Assembly (NCBI GenBank): GCA_011322515.1
Contig: DRMS01000073.1
Coordinates: 1-6,534, forward strand
Source: Leucothrix mucor
GTDB taxonomy: Bacteria; Pseudomonadota; Gammaproteobacteria; Thiotrichales; Thiotrichaceae
DNA: 6,534 nt
Direction: 5' to 3'
In this document: piece after piece, positions 5,510 through 6,534 of the stretch
How positions within the stretch are numbered: the first letter of the stretch is position 1
How the letters are laid out: each line of letters opens with the position of its first letter
Translations under genes and position numbers: made by a program
Notes under the pieces: model-generated
Seen by the model: the letters and a program-made list of their open reading frames with translations, nothing else
Databases searched by the model: none
Told to the model about the DNA's origin: nothing

Positions 5510-6534
5510 TTAGTTTGTAATTTTCAACTCAACACGACGATTTTCTGCGCGTCCTTTTTTTGTTTTATTATCAGCAATAGGCATTTCTTCACCATAGCCT
5601 TTAGCCGTTATTTGATGGCTGTTGATACCTTTTGTAATCAAATAACGCATGACACTGGTTGCGCGTTTTTTTGATAATGTTTTATTTAAAACAGCTCCAC
5701 CTACACTGTCAGTATGTCCACCAACTTCAATATTAATATCAGGATGTCGCTTGAGTGCTTGTGCTGCTTCATCAAGAACAGGTAACGATGATGAGGTTAG
5801 ATTAGCTGAGGCGGTTTTAAAATTCACCCCTTTTAGCGTAAAGTTTTTACCCGTAGAACAACCAACGCTATTGACTTCAGTTCCAGATGGGGTCGATGGG
5901 CAGAGGTCTTTTTTATCGCTTATCCCATCCTTATCCGCATCAGGTTCACATCCTGTGCTTTTATCAATAACGGATCCAGCAGGTGTATCTGAACACTTAT
6001 CAAGACTATCTAAGACCCCATCTTTATCAGAGTCTAGTTCACAGCCTTTGTCATCAACATTGGCATTTTCAACCGTGTCGGTACATTGATCTTTGCTATT
6101 GACGACACCATCCTTATCGCTATCAATTTCACAGCCGTTGATATCTACTTTATTGCCTTCTGCGGTATTAGCGCACTGGTCTTTACTATCAGTAACACCG
6201 TCCTTATCAGAGTCTAATTCACAACCTTTGTTATCAATTTTCGCGCCTTCTGTGGTGTTTTGGCATTGGTCTTTGCTATCAAAGATGCCGTCCTTATCGC
6301 TATCTAGTTCGCAACCTTTGGCATCTACTTTAATGCTTTTAGTTGTATTCGCGCATTGGTCTTTGCTATCAGCAACGCCGTCTTTGTCAGAGTCTAGTTC
6401 GCAACCTTTCTGATCTACTTTAGCGTCTGCGGGTGTCTCTTTGCATTGGTCTTTACTATCTGAAATACCATCGGCATCAGTGTCAGAATCACAGCCGTTG
6501 TTGTCAGTTTTAACCCCCTCTGCTGTATTAGCAC
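5510..6534 (-). CDS. OmpA-family protein with thrombospondin type 3 repeats (5' end outside window)
   Basis: The frame is open without a stop from the right edge to TAA at 5512-5510, giving 341 codons of the C-terminal part. The first two thirds are 30-residue repeats of the form GCELDSDKDGVxDSKDQC, the calcium-binding thrombospondin type 3 pattern. The last 110 residues form an OmpA C-terminal domain: NFKTASANL, EVGGHTDSVG, LSKKRATSVMRYL, KGYGEEMPIADN and GRAENRRVELKI, including the conserved Asp and Arg positions that hold the diaminopimelate of peptidoglycan. The expected place is the outer membrane, with the repeats as a rigid Ca2+-stabilised spacer and the OmpA domain in the periplasm. 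The N terminus, probably a beta-barrel or signal peptide, is not in view. An internal GTG at 5827 must not be taken as the start. Confidence 0.93.
   Translation of the reverse strand, partial: ANTAEGVKTDNNGCDSDTDADGISDSKDQCKETPADAKVDQKGCELDSDKDGVADSKDQCANTTKSIKVDAKGCELDSDKDGIFDSKDQCQNTTEGAKIDNKGCELDSDKDGVTDSKDQCANTAEGNKVDINGCEIDSDKDGVVNSKDQCTDTVENANVDDKGCELDSDKDGVLDSLDKCSDTPAGSVIDKSTGCEPDADKDGISDKKDLCPSTPSGTEVNSVGCSTGKNFTLKGVNFKTASANLTSSSLPVLDEAAQALKRHPDINIEVGGHTDSVGGAVLNKTLSKKRATSVMRYLITKGINSHQITAKGYGEEMPIADNKTKKGRAENRRVELKITN
5858..6534 (-). repeat. 90-bp tandem coding repeats (thrombospondin type 3)
   Basis: Seven to eight units of 90 bp, one of 93 bp, encode Asp-rich 30-residue repeats with two cysteines each (GCE... 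and KDQC). Five inner units are near-identical at SDKDG and SKDQC; the one closest to the OmpA domain is the most diverged (CEPDADKDGISDKKDLC). The array continues past the right edge. Near-identical units in tandem allow copy-number change by recombination. Confidence 0.85.

Noticed and set aside
5426..5674. Plus-strand open frame of 82 codons
   Set aside because: Overlaps the end of MITE copy 2 and the conserved OmpA domain on the other strand; no start signal or motif.
5649..6413. Ser/Leu-rich plus-strand open frames (5649-6089 and 6093-6413) with repeats like SLSESSSQP
   Set aside because: They are the antisense of the thrombospondin type 3 repeats; the minus strand gives clear OmpA and calcium-repeat motifs.
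5858..6534. Regularly spaced repeats resembling a CRISPR array
   Set aside because: The 90-bp units are continuous coding repeats in one frame, with no unique spacers.

Overview
This window looks like accessory, repeat-rich chromosome from an AT-rich gammaproteobacterium. The evidence is a typical gammaproteobacterial-type RsmA, an OmpA-like protein with thrombospondin type 3 repeats, and several short palindromic repeat families of the kind seen in methanotrophs and sulfur oxidisers. The order-level placement is only a guess. There is no tRNA, rRNA or CRISPR array.

Layout. Bases 1-44 (minus) hold the first codons of a probable IS4/Tn5-type transposase running off the left edge. Bases 45-628 have no gene, but contain a palindromic repeat (arms at 155-165 and 465-475) with a 143-bp MITE inside it (296-438) flanked by an 8-bp target duplication. 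A 61-residue putative exported peptide follows on the minus strand (629-814). Bases 994-1449 carry three direct copies of another palindromic repeat, one of them complete with terminal inverted repeats. A plus-strand cluster comes next: a lipoprotein (1505-2152), a one-TM small protein (2206-2589), a broken gene (2694-2983) and a membrane-anchored pseudokinase (2973-4217). A perfect 23-bp hairpin (4385-4437) separates this cluster from rsmA, which converges on it from the minus strand (4466-5236). Upstream of rsmA is a second copy of the MITE (5302-5449), inverted relative to the first and inserted with its own 8-bp duplication into the loop of yet another palindrome (5270-5496). The right end is the 3' part of a minus-strand OmpA-like gene (5510-6534), with seven to eight 30-residue calcium-binding-type repeats followed by a peptidoglycan-binding domain.

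How the parts relate. rsmA (16S rRNA dimethylation) is housekeeping, but no pdxA, surA or apaG is seen beside it. The OmpA-like protein, the lipoprotein, the one-TM protein and the membrane-anchored kinase-like protein all point to the cell envelope; a joint function for the plus-strand cluster is inference from order and orientation only. The most informative new structure is the MITE family: both copies have exact target duplications and both sit inside other palindromic repeats. The most informative protein observation is the kinase fold that lacks its catalytic Asp, preceded by a decayed gene whose end overlaps its start codon.
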